DNA of 47,208 nt, taken from assembly GCA_031271405.1 (NCBI GenBank), contig JAISVT010000003.1:1-47208 (forward strand), read 5' to 3'. The notes below the pieces were generated by a model that searched no databases, was not told the origin of the DNA, and saw only the letters and a list, made by a program, of their open reading frames with translations. Each line of letters starts with the position of its first letter. Position 1 is the first letter of the stretch. Origin of the DNA: Candidatus Endomicrobium macrotermitis (lineage in GTDB: Bacteria > Elusimicrobiota > Endomicrobiia > Endomicrobiales > Endomicrobiaceae). Of the stretch, positions 41,294 to 47,208 are shown piece by piece. A program made the position numbers and the translations under genes.

Positions 41294-42256
41294 ATGAAAC
41301 GGTTGACGGTTTTGACGGCATTCTTTATGTTTTCGGCATGCGTGTTTTGTCATGCCGGCAGGGAGGACTCTATGGCGGGAAGATTTATTCCTAAAAACGG
41401 CAAAACGATTCTGTTTGCCGGGCAGAACAATATGTCGGTTTCAAAATATGTCAAGTCCGTAAAAACAGTTCCGGCAGGTTTTATGTTTTATACCGCTTTG
41501 ACGGATTTGAACTCGCTTACAAAAGACACGGATTTCGGTGCCGGGGAAACGTCGGGAAGTTTTATCCTTAAAAATTATCCGAAAGCCGCCGTTCAGATAG
41601 GACTTTATCTTGTAAACTCTTTGGATAATGTTATTGAGGGGAGTTTGGACGCGGAAATTAAAGAATTGGGAGACTGGATGAAAGAAGCCGGCGTTCCGGT
41701 TTTTTTAAGAATAGGCTATGAATTTGATTATCCCGAAAATATGTACGAGCCGGAAAAATATATTAAAGCCTACAGATATATAGTGGATAAACTTGACGAA
41801 TTCGGCGTGACAAACGCCGCGTATGTGTGGCATTCGTACGCTTCGTCAAACCCCGTAGGCATAGAGGCCTGGTATCCCGGCGATGAATACGTTGACTGGT
41901 GCGCAATATCTTACTTTACAAATCCGCAGTGGATACCTATGGTCAACTTTGCAAAAAAGCATTCGAAGCCGCTTATGATAGCGGAATGCGCGCCGATGCT
42001 TGGGCACGATAAAACCGTTGAGCAAAAAGCGGAGTGGTACGGCAAACTTTTCAGGTTTATAGATAAATACAACGTAAAGGCTTTGTGCTATATAAACGCC
42101 GATTGGGACTCTATGCCGATGTTTGAAGGTTATAAGTGGGGAAACGATATGCTGGGTGCGGATAAAGAAATTGTCAAACTGTGGAAAGAGAAAATTTCCG
42201 GCGGCAGGTTTATTAATTTTAAAGAATTGTATAAGAATACAGACTTTAAAAACTAA
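41294..42256 (+). CDS. Secreted GH26-like glycoside hydrolase
   Basis: The product is 320 aa, with a Sec signal peptide (VLTAFFMFSACVFCHA, with a Cys pair that makes lipidation possible but not typical). The barrel carries PVFLRIGYEFDYPEN, a likely acid/base Glu site, and PLMIAECAPMLG, a likely nucleophile Glu site, as in GH26 beta-mannanases and related clan GH-A enzymes. The segment VTNAAYVWHSYA with WYPGDEYVDWCAISYF is also typical. It probably acts on a mannan or beta-glucan outside the cytoplasm. It may be co-transcribed with the glycosyltransferase, suggesting modification of the cell's own surface glycan, but this is an inference. Confidence 0.8.
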   Translation: MKRLTVLTAFFMFSACVFCHAGREDSMAGRFIPKNGKTILFAGQNNMSVSKYVKSVKTVPAGFMFYTALTDLNSLTKDTDFGAGETSGSFILKNYPKAAVQIGLYLVNSLDNVIEGSLDAEIKELGDWMKEAGVPVFLRIGYEFDYPENMYEPEKYIKAYRYIVDKLDEFGVTNAAYVWHSYASSNPVGIEAWYPGDEYVDWCAISYFTNPQWIPMVNFAKKHSKPLMIAECAPMLGHDKTVEQKAEWYGKLFRFIDKYNVKALCYINADWDSMPMFEGYKWGNDMLGADKEIVKLWKEKISGGRFINFKELYKNTDFKN

Positions 42257-42272
42257 TATAAAACATCATATC

Positions 42273-42710
42273 CTATCTCTTTTTAACGGGTTTTTTCTTT
42301 ATTTCTATCAGCTTCAGAATGTCCGTCAGCTCATTATCGGTTAACGCCCTGTAATTCACCCAGCCGCCTTTGCCGCACGGATAACGTTCGTCCCAAAGCT
42401 TTTTTGTTTTCGGCAAAAAGCCGTTTAATTGTCCGTTAAGTTTCGAAACTTCGCCGTTTCCTATCGATACCGTAACCGTTATTGCGTTTTTCTCAAAAAA
42501 AACATAGCACAAATATTTGTTTTTATGGCTGTATTTAAATCCCCAATCGTAAGAATTGCCGAAAGGAAATTTTAATTCCCTGACAATATCGTATTTCTCG
42601 TTAAGCGATTTTTCTAATTTGTTCAGCAGTATGCCGCCTTGTTTACCGATATGCGCGGCGATTTGACTTGCGTCGGGCGTAATGTCTTTATTCAGCAGTC
42701 TTTCATACAT
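42273..42710 (-). CDS. DUF3788 family protein
   Basis: The product is 145 aa. The pattern KLEKSLNEKYDIVRELKFPFGNSYDWGFKYSHKNKYLCYVFFEKN, then KLWDERYPCGKGGWVNYRAL, fits DUF3788, a small family often annotated in Firmicutes and Bacteroidetes. Function is unknown; some relatives sit in regulatory or stress contexts. It follows the methyltransferase gene by 16 nt in the same direction, so they are probably co-transcribed. It is convergent with the GH26-like gene. Confidence 0.78.
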   Translation of the reverse strand: MYERLLNKDITPDASQIAAHIGKQGGILLNKLEKSLNEKYDIVRELKFPFGNSYDWGFKYSHKNKYLCYVFFEKNAITVTVSIGNGEVSKLNGQLNGFLPKTKKLWDERYPCGKGGWVNYRALTDNELTDILKLIEIKKKPVKKR

Positions 42711-42726
42711 TTAAAACGTCCCTTAT

Positions 42727-43404
42727 TTACGGTTTTGCCAGATAAACGGAAAAATTATAATGCTTATAAACTACGTCGGTTTTAGAGAAACCGCATTTTT
42801 TAAGCATTTCAAGGTGCGATGTTAATTTTGCCGGCCTGTCTTCGGCATAATAGTTCGGCAGCCATTTATCGGTCATTTCCCGTTCGGATATATTTGTTCT
42901 CATAAAAGACTTCCATTTTTCCATATATGCGCTTTGTATGGCGTCATCTTCTCCTAAAACTACGTCAATATTGATAAAAATGCCGTCCGGCGTCAAGGCT
43001 TCGAATATTTTTTTATAAAATTCAAATTTCAGGCTATCGTTTTCCAGATGGTGAAGAGCCAGCGACGATACGATTAAACCGTATTTTTGAGGGAAAGAAA
43101 AACCGTTAAAGTCGGCCTGAATATATTTTCCGGAGCCGATTTTAGTTTTTGCTATTTCAAGCATATTGGGGGAAATGTCAACGCAGGTGACATCGGCATC
43201 GGGAAAGCCGTTTTTTATTTCTTTTGCTACGGTACCTGTGCCGCAGCCTAAATCGATCATAGAAAAACCGGCGTCTTTCGCAAAAGGGATAACGGAAACC
43301 AGCGCTCCGATCATATCGTTATAATGAGGAATAAGTTTTTGAATCACGGAATCGAATTCTTTAGCTTCTTCTTCAAAATGAGCCTTTATCCTGCCGGTGT
43401 TCAT
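42727..43404 (-). CDS. Class I SAM-dependent methyltransferase
   Basis: The ATG at 43404 has aaaggaaat upstream and starts MNTGRIKAHFEEEAKEFDSVI; the track's start at 43449 runs into the next module. Motif I is MIDLGCGTGTVA, followed by VTCVDISPNMLEIA and LIVSSLALHHLEN. The protein is 225 aa. The family contains CmoA/UbiE-like enzymes that act on small molecules or tRNA; the substrate is not readable. It lies right next to the first accessory repeat, just outside the tmRNA-proximal block. Confidence 0.88.
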   Translation of the reverse strand: MNTGRIKAHFEEEAKEFDSVIQKLIPHYNDMIGALVSVIPFAKDAGFSMIDLGCGTGTVAKEIKNGFPDADVTCVDISPNMLEIAKTKIGSGKYIQADFNGFSFPQKYGLIVSSLALHHLENDSLKFEFYKKIFEALTPDGIFINIDVVLGEDDAIQSAYMEKWKSFMRTNISEREMTDKWLPNYYAEDRPAKLTSHLEMLKKCGFSKTDVVYKHYNFSVYLAKP

Positions 43405-43458
43405 GTCAATAATATTTCCTTTTTTCAAGAAATAAAACAAAAACAGCACAAAAGAAGT

Positions 43459-43502
43459 CTTTTATTCGGCAATTATACATAAAACACCGGAATAATGGAA
43501 GT
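43459..43502 (+). repeat. Repeat copy A (short) at the left edge of the accessory block
   Basis: cttttattcggcaattatac continuing to ggaataatggaagt matches the right-hand ~40 bp of repeats B and C. The upstream, tmRNA-like half is missing here. It immediately precedes the higBA promoter. Confidence 0.85.
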
Positions 43503-43510
43503 ATAAAGCC

Positions 43511-43541
43511 TTGACAATGTGTAAAATATAATATACAGTAT
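43511..43541 (+). promoter_or_regulatory. higBA promoter with candidate operator
   Basis: TTGACA at 43511-43516 is followed 17 nt later by a weak -10 (TACAGT). The palindrome ATACAGTAT at 43533-43541 overlaps it and is a candidate antitoxin-binding site. Confidence 0.45.
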
Positions 43542-43568
43542 TGTCGCCGGCCATGAAGGAGATAGTAA

Positions 43569-43853
43569 ATGATTATTAGAAGAACAGAGTGTTTTGCAAA
43601 GTGGTTCAAAAAGTTAGATATGTATATTCGAGTTCGGCTTTTGATGCATATAAATAAACTTGAGAACGGTAATTTTTCAAATGCTAAGTCTGTTGGCGGC
43701 GGGGTGCATGAGTTAAAGATAGATTTTCAAAAAGGATATAGAATATATTTTGCAAATGTTAATGGAGAAATAATAATCCTTTTGTGCGGCGGCGATAAAT
43801 CAAGTCAACAGTGCGATATTGCAAAAGCAAAAGAAATTAAAAAGAATTTATAG
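43569..43853 (+). CDS. higB: HigB-type (RelE/ParE superfamily) toxin
   Basis: The product is 94 aa. RTECFAKWFKKLDMYIRVRLLMHINKLENGNFSNAKSVGGGVHELKIDFQKGYRIYFA is the HigB/Gp49-like (HI1419-type) toxin pattern, with the conserved LKIDFQKGYRIYF core. Such toxins cleave mRNA at the ribosome. Ribosome site aaggagat. It comes before the antitoxin gene, the reverse of the most common order but usual for HigBA and HI1419/HI1420-type modules. It lies 40 bp from higA and belongs to the first tmRNA-linked module. Confidence 0.88.
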   Translation: MIIRRTECFAKWFKKLDMYIRVRLLMHINKLENGNFSNAKSVGGGVHELKIDFQKGYRIYFANVNGEIIILLCGGDKSSQQCDIAKAKEIKKNL

Positions 43854-43893
43854 TCATAGTAAGTTTAGCGTAGTATAAAGAGGAGGGATAACT

Positions 43894-44220
43894 ATGAAAA
43901 ATACAAAAAAAATTAAAACGGAAGGTTTTTTTGAAGGCTTTGCCAATGATATTAAAGATAATCCAAAAAAACTTAAAGAATTTGAAAAAGCTGTAAATAA
44001 AATATACGCAGAAACAGGCGATATTGATGTTATACTTGGTGCATTAAAGGTTTTAGCGCATTTAAAAGGTAATATATCAAAGCTTGCCAAAAATTCAAAA
44101 ATAGAACGTGCAAGCGTTTATAATCTTTTTAAAAAGGGAAGTAACCCGACATTTAAAAATGTCGCAGCAGTTTCGCATAATTTAGGAGTAAGCTTTAATT
44201 TGTCTTTTGTTCGTAAATAA
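43894..44220 (+). CDS. higA: HigA-type antitoxin, HI1420-like
   Basis: The product is 108 aa. Its second half is a helix-turn-helix (GNISKLAKNSKIERASVYNLFKKGSNPTFKNVAAVSHNLG), and GDIDVILGALKVLAHLKGNISKLAK fits the 'addiction module antidote protein, HI1420 family'. It neutralises the toxin and represses the operon. A strong ribosome site (gaggaggga) precedes it, consistent with antitoxin excess. It is followed by a good terminator. Confidence 0.88.
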   Translation: MKNTKKIKTEGFFEGFANDIKDNPKKLKEFEKAVNKIYAETGDIDVILGALKVLAHLKGNISKLAKNSKIERASVYNLFKKGSNPTFKNVAAVSHNLGVSFNLSFVRK

Positions 44221-44230
44221 AACTTAAAAA

Positions 44231-44265
44231 TAAAAAAGACATCTCTTAATGGCGCGTCTTTTTTA
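44231..44265 (+). terminator. Terminator after higA
   Basis: AAAAAAGAC pairs with GTCTTTTTT around a 15-nt loop and ends in a T-run. Confidence 0.8.
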
Positions 44266-44289
44266 TTGGCCAATCTAAACTTCACGGCA

Positions 44290-44412
44290 AAAAATCCCTT
44301 CAGGTGGAGGCAAGTAGATTTTTATCGAACTATTTCCCAAGAACTAAACAGCATCTACCGACTGCACAATAAGCCTTTTATTCAGCAATTATACATAAAA
44401 TACCGGAATAAT
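44290..44412. repeat. Repeat copy B (123 bp), tmRNA-flank-like left end
   Basis: It aligns without gaps to 45397-45519 (copy C). Its left end (aaaatcccttcaggtggagg) resembles the tmRNA 3' end and flank (aaaatcctttgaaatggagg). The right end is the shared ~40-bp block cttttattcagcaattatac through ggaataat, also seen in copy A. The plus frame reads a conserved peptide (FYRTISQELNSIYRLHNKPF), see findings. No gene is otherwise supported in 44221-44514. Confidence 0.85.
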
Positions 44413-44514
44413 AAAAATTTGGGCGTATATATAAGCTCTGTATTAAAGTAAACCAAGGTAATATAACTATAGCAGAGTATAAGTTAAAAGGTTGTATAAA
44501 AGTGGCTGAAACTA

Positions 44515-44772
44515 CTAAATCATATTGAGTGTTTCTTGCACCGACGGATTAGATGTGTTTTCGTATTTGATTGAAGTGTTTTGAAATTCTCTTTTGATAC
44601 CGCCGATAAACTCGTCCGCCCAAGAAGGCGTTAAAACATCAACACCGGCAAAATCAAGTATAAATTCTGATTCTCCTGCTTTTAATGTATATGCTTTCGC
44701 CGCCAAAAAGGCTTCTTTTCCTTCAGGTCTTGAAACTAACAAATTTCCAAATTTTGATATTTGTATCCTCAT
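44515..44772 (-). CDS. STAS-like domain protein (DUF4325)
   Basis: The product is 85 aa. EFILDFAGVDVLTPSWADEFIGGI is the diagnostic DUF4325/STAS-like motif. In known examples this small protein is encoded with a GHKL ATPase, as here, in an arrangement reminiscent of anti-sigma-factor and antagonist pairs. It is 10 nt downstream of the ATPase gene in the same direction. Its role is probably to bind or regulate the ATPase. Such pairs occur in accessory regions; function is not established. Confidence 0.82.
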   Translation of the reverse strand: MRIQISKFGNLLVSRPEGKEAFLAAKAYTLKAGESEFILDFAGVDVLTPSWADEFIGGIKREFQNTSIKYENTSNPSVQETLNMI

Positions 44773-44782
44773 AAATTTACTC

Positions 44783-45358
44783 CTAATACTTAATTACTGC
44801 CAAACAACCGCGAACAGAATCGGGCTTTGTCGTAAAATCAGCATTTCCGTTTGATATTTCTATGCTGCCATTTCCAGATTGTAAATATAAATACCAATTC
44901 TTCATTTTTACTATTTTTGAAACAAATTTTAATCCGTTGCCTCTTTGTTCCGGCGCTCTGCCTGAAATTATTTCTGTCAAAGCAACATTGACAGCCTGTT
45001 CGTCAGTTTGAATATCATTTTTAACTTTTGACAGGGTTTCTTTTATTCCCAGCCCTCTGTCTGCCAAAATAATAGTTTTGTTTTCATAATCGCAAACGAA
45101 AATAATGCCGGTTATATCTTTCCAATTGCCTAAATTATGGTCATAAGAATTATTGCCGATTTCGCCGACAATAGCAGTAAGCAAAGGGTCTTTTGCTTCA
45201 ATCATAAATTTATTTAATTCAGACTGGAATAAATTCCTTGTCTTATAGTAATTTTCAGGTAAAACAATGCTATCAGCTTTTTCAAGTTTTACCCAATTTG
45301 TAATATTATCCAATGTTGCATTCATATGTTTTACGTTTATTGTACTAAAAATTTGCAT
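44783..45358 (-). CDS. GHKL-type ATPase paired with the STAS-like protein
   Basis: The ATG at 45358 is preferred to the TTG at 45373, giving about 191 aa. The N-box GEIGNNSYDHNLGNW, G1 box LADRGLGI and G2 box QRGNGLKFV show a histidine-kinase-type ATP-binding fold without a dimerisation or receiver domain. With the adjacent STAS-like gene it forms a two-gene switch unit seen in accessory regions. The 5' end abuts repeat copy C, so its promoter may lie within that repeat. No ribosome site is obvious, which makes the start uncertain. Confidence 0.82.
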   Translation of the reverse strand: MQIFSTINVKHMNATLDNITNWVKLEKADSIVLPENYYKTRNLFQSELNKFMIEAKDPLLTAIVGEIGNNSYDHNLGNWKDITGIIFVCDYENKTIILADRGLGIKETLSKVKNDIQTDEQAVNVALTEIISGRAPEQRGNGLKFVSKIVKMKNWYLYLQSGNGSIEISNGNADFTTKPDSVRGCLAVIKY

Positions 45359-45372
45359 ACGAACAAATTTCA

Positions 45373-45525
45373 AAGCAGCTTTAGTCTGCTTCTGGTGAAA
45401 ATCCTTTGAAGTGGTGGTCAGTAAATTTTTATCGAACTATATACAATGAACTAAATAGCATTTACCGCCTACACAATACTCCTTTTATTCAGCAATTATA
45501 CATAAAACACCTGAATAATGGAAGT
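45373..45525. repeat. Repeat copy C including a tmRNA-terminator-like segment
   Basis: 45373-45413 (aagcagctttagtctgcttc and onward to tttgaagtgg) aligns with 47053-47095, the tmRNA 3' end and its hairpin, with only three substitutions and one gap. The following part, to 45519, is the 123-bp unit shared with copy B and ends in the ~40-bp block shared with copy A (to 45525). The plus frame encodes FYRTIYNELNSIYRLHNTPF. Confidence 0.88.
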
Positions 45526-45554
45526 GCAGCCAAATAATATCCAATAGTCTTTTA

Positions 45555-45563
45555 TGATACAAT
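45555..45563 (+). promoter_or_regulatory. Extended -10 promoter for the HEPN-like gene
   Basis: TGATACAAT (TGN plus TACAAT) lies 38 nt before the ATG at 45602; no clear -35 is present. Confidence 0.4.
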
Positions 45564-45601
45564 GTGCTTGTATTTTCCAAAAGAACAAAAAGGAGTAAGT
45601 T

Positions 45602-46165
45602 ATGGCAAAATTTGTGGGATTATTGGCAAACGCAAATGACTTTTTTGAAGCGGCGGAGCGGTGCGGGTGGGAACGCATAATAGATAAACTGGAAAACATA
45701 CAGACAACAAGGGAAAATTCGCCATTGTTTATACCCCAAATGGTAAATATGTCTTTTGCCTGTGAATTATATTTAAAAGCTATAGCAGAAGATAAATGTA
45801 TTGTCGTGGATAAAGTCCATGAACTTGATAAAATTTTTGAAAAGCTCCCAAAAGAAATTAAAAAAGAAATTTTTGATATATGGTGTGAAAATGCAGGCGA
45901 AAACATTGTTGATTGTGATTGTACAAGGAAAATGTTTTTTAACAACTTAGAGGCAGTTGGAAACGTTTTTAAGCGGTTTAGGTATGCGAATGAATGGGCT
46001 GGCAGTACCGTTAGTTTAAGCAGCAGTTTAACACTGGAACAATTTACAAAACTTTCGCCATTGAGTATCAGATCTCGAGAGGATTTGCTACGCCCGTCAA
46101 TATATGACGGTTTTTTAAGGCAATTTGCGTTATCTCTTAGAATATATACAGAAAAAATAGACTAA
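45602..46165 (+). CDS. HEPN-like protein of unknown function
   Basis: The product is 187 aa with an aggagtaag ribosome site. The central region MSFACELYLKAIAEDKCIVVDKVHELDKIFEKLPKEIKK resembles the helical core of HEPN proteins (ExxLKA...HEL..LF..L), followed by FKRFRYANEW, an RxxYxxE-type helix. The canonical RxxxxH RNase motif is not clearly present, so nuclease activity is doubtful. HEPN proteins frequently occur in toxin or defence contexts. It converges on the YaaW gene with a four-base overlap of the 3' ends. The family call is tentative. Confidence 0.5.
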   Translation: MAKFVGLLANANDFFEAAERCGWERIIDKLENIQTTRENSPLFIPQMVNMSFACELYLKAIAEDKCIVVDKVHELDKIFEKLPKEIKKEIFDIWCENAGENIVDCDCTRKMFFNNLEAVGNVFKRFRYANEWAGSTVSLSSSLTLEQFTKLSPLSIRSREDLLRPSIYDGFLRQFALSLRIYTEKID

Positions 46166-46938
46166 TCTTTGATGTTCAGTTCTGCTCTATTTGAGGCTAT
46201 TAAAATTGTTGCAGGAATGCAAACTTTGTATGATGGAGATGCGATATCTATTATTGTCCAAACCCATAGAGCCCAGCCGAGCGGTCCCACGACAAATTTT
46301 AAAACTTGTTGTAAACCTCCAAAAAGCAACCATTTGGGGGCTGTTTTTTTAAGAATCTCTCTAAAAATAAAGATAACAAATTTATTTAAAGCATAATACG
46401 CTCGTATGCCATGAACCTTCACCAGTATTTTAACAGTTAATTGAGAAATATTGGTAAGTATTATGCCGTATTTCTTTTTCATAAAACCAGCAAATTCTTT
46501 GAGAAATGTTTCACGTTCATCTTGAGACATGTTATCAAGCATATCTTGCATATCTTGTTCTTTTCGTATGAGCAACCGTTCTTCCATTACTTCAATAGAG
46601 GATTTTTGAGTAATTTGTACTTTTGATTTTTTGCATACATCATAAAGCATCTCTCTATAGGAAACACCCTTGCGATTGTGATAAATATTTTTTAAAGATT
46701 TGTTCAATCCGTCTTTAGGGATTTGTTTGTAGCGAACATTTCTTAAACTGCGATAAAAATTTGCAATGGTATTGCCAGCAAATTTAAGCAACTCATCAGC
46801 TATTTTATCAATATGTTTTTTTGGGTTGTTTAGAATGGTTTTGTTTAACTCAAAAGACCATTTTTTTGACATAAGAGATATTAACTGTTTCAAATCTTCT
46901 TCTTGGAAATCTTTTAAAACTTCTAAATATTTGTCCAT
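46162..46938 (-). CDS. YaaW-family (UPF0174) protein
   Basis: The product is 258 aa. The segment ELLKFAGNTIANFYRS, then SYREMLYDVCKKSKV, EERLL, QDMLDNMSQDERETFLKEF and the C-terminal hydrophobic VVGPLGWALWVWTIIDIASPSYKVCIPATILIASNR match the order and spacing of Escherichia coli YaaW (UPF0174). The hydrophobic C-terminal stretch could be membrane-associated. The family's role is not known with certainty; relatives occur in accessory and stress-related regions. Good ribosome site (aggag). It is the last gene before the tmRNA in the third module, and its start lies about 150 nt from the tmRNA 3' end. Confidence 0.8.
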   Translation of the reverse strand: MDKYLEVLKDFQEEDLKQLISLMSKKWSFELNKTILNNPKKHIDKIADELLKFAGNTIANFYRSLRNVRYKQIPKDGLNKSLKNIYHNRKGVSYREMLYDVCKKSKVQITQKSSIEVMEERLLIRKEQDMQDMLDNMSQDERETFLKEFAGFMKKKYGIILTNISQLTVKILVKVHGIRAYYALNKFVIFIFREILKKTAPKWLLFGGLQQVLKFVVGPLGWALWVWTIIDIASPSYKVCIPATILIASNRAELNIKD

Positions 46939-47052
46939 TTTACAACTCCTATTAAATTAAAAAATAAAAAAAGACGTTCAGAGTTTGATAACGCCAAAAG
47001 GCTTTATTTTTAAAGAAAAAGTTATCGAACTTAAAGAAACGCCTGATTTTAT

Positions 47053-47092
47053 AAGCAGTTTTAAGTCTGCTTCTGATGAAAATCCTTTGAAA
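47053..47092 (-). terminator. tmRNA 3' flank: hairpin and putative attachment site
   Basis: On the minus strand the tmRNA 3' end is followed by a segment containing AAGCAG-acttaaaa-CTGCTT, a hairpin with a weak T-run, likely the ssrA terminator. The same segment is copied at 45373-45413, making it a candidate recombination site. Upstream on the plus strand, TTATCGAAC (47022) is also found inside repeats B and C. Confidence 0.6.
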
Positions 47093-47208
47093 TGGAGGTG
47101 GCGGGAATTGAACCCGCGTCCGAAAATGTTTTGGTAAGACCGCTACAGGCTTAGTCCGGAAATTTTTTCTCGTTTATAACGCCGTCACCGGACGGGATTA
47201 CGTTATAA
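47093..47208 (-). ncRNA. ssrA: tmRNA (ssrA), 3' portion, cut by the window edge
   Basis: On the minus strand the sequence ggactaagcctgtagcggtc continues to tttcggacgcgggttcaatt and cccgccacctcca. These are the hallmark 3' pseudoknot/T-arm/acceptor strand of tmRNA. The discriminator A is at 47093 and CCA is not encoded. tmRNA rescues stalled ribosomes with SmpB. Its tag-coding part and 5' end lie beyond 47208. tmRNA 3' ends are classic integration sites for mobile elements, which matters for the adjacent repeats. Confidence 0.95.

Noticed and set aside
44266-44451. 61-aa plus ORF over repeat B annotated as a gene
   Set aside because: TTG start without a ribosome site. I treat the peptide as a property of the repeat and report it as a finding rather than a CDS.
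47041-47208. Plus-strand frame reading ...ENPLKWRWRELNPRPK
   Set aside because: This is the well-known false translation through the antisense of tmRNA/tRNA ends.

Overview
The window looks like a chromosomal segment of a low-to-moderate GC, diderm (outer-membrane-bearing) bacterium. The gene set points to Elusimicrobiota, possibly an Endomicrobium-like lineage: signal-peptide beta-barrel proteins, PorV/UPF0164-type outer-membrane proteins beside FlgD-like C-terminal domains, PEGA-domain kinases, and YaaW. That assignment is inference from gene content and style; no rRNA or other taxonomic marker is available.

Layout. 1-1871: an edge-truncated AlbA_2/Schlafen-type ATP-binding protein and an unknown membrane protein, both on the minus strand. 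2009-4009: a porin-like barrel with promoter and strong terminator, then a small lipoprotein. 4041-4226: dispersed palindromic repeats and a terminator. 4223-7700 (minus): a four-gene unit of Tat-exported aldo/keto reductase with 4Fe-4S clusters, membrane polyferredoxin, TatA and TatC. 7827-11841: CpXC protein, M50 protease, trpS, scpA and scpB.

11910-29841 is one tightly packed plus-strand unit, with many 1-4 nt gene overlaps. It holds a transmembrane Ser/Thr kinase with PEGA domains, a tandem-repeat surface protein, a protein with a FlgD-like C-terminal domain, a PorV-like protein, a repeat-rich coiled-coil protein, an FHA/FG-GAP transmembrane protein, a PP2C phosphatase with its own TM and PEGA-like tail, a CheY-like receiver, a PorV-like/TPR protein, galT, glgA and ftsX. 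I read this as a phosphorylation-controlled envelope or secretion programme. 29893-33881 continues with envC-like, ctpA-like (S41), a small membrane protein and tsaD, then dusB.

34942-39986 (minus) runs amidase-murI-queD-DUF2225-like-queC-queE, linking peptidoglycan genes to preQ0 synthesis. 40128-42256: a GT28/MGDG-synthase-type glycosyltransferase and a GH26-like glycosidase. 42273-43404 (minus): a methyltransferase and a DUF3788 protein.

43459-47208 is an AT-rich accessory block ending in the 3' part of tmRNA (ssrA, minus strand). It is built of three small modules: a HigBA-type toxin-antitoxin, a GHKL ATPase with a STAS-like protein, and a HEPN-like gene with YaaW. The modules are separated by related repeats, two of which resemble the tmRNA 3' flank. 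This is consistent with repeated insertion at ssrA, and it is the part of the window most likely to hold an undescribed system. No tRNA, rRNA, CRISPR array, IS transposase or integrase gene was seen.
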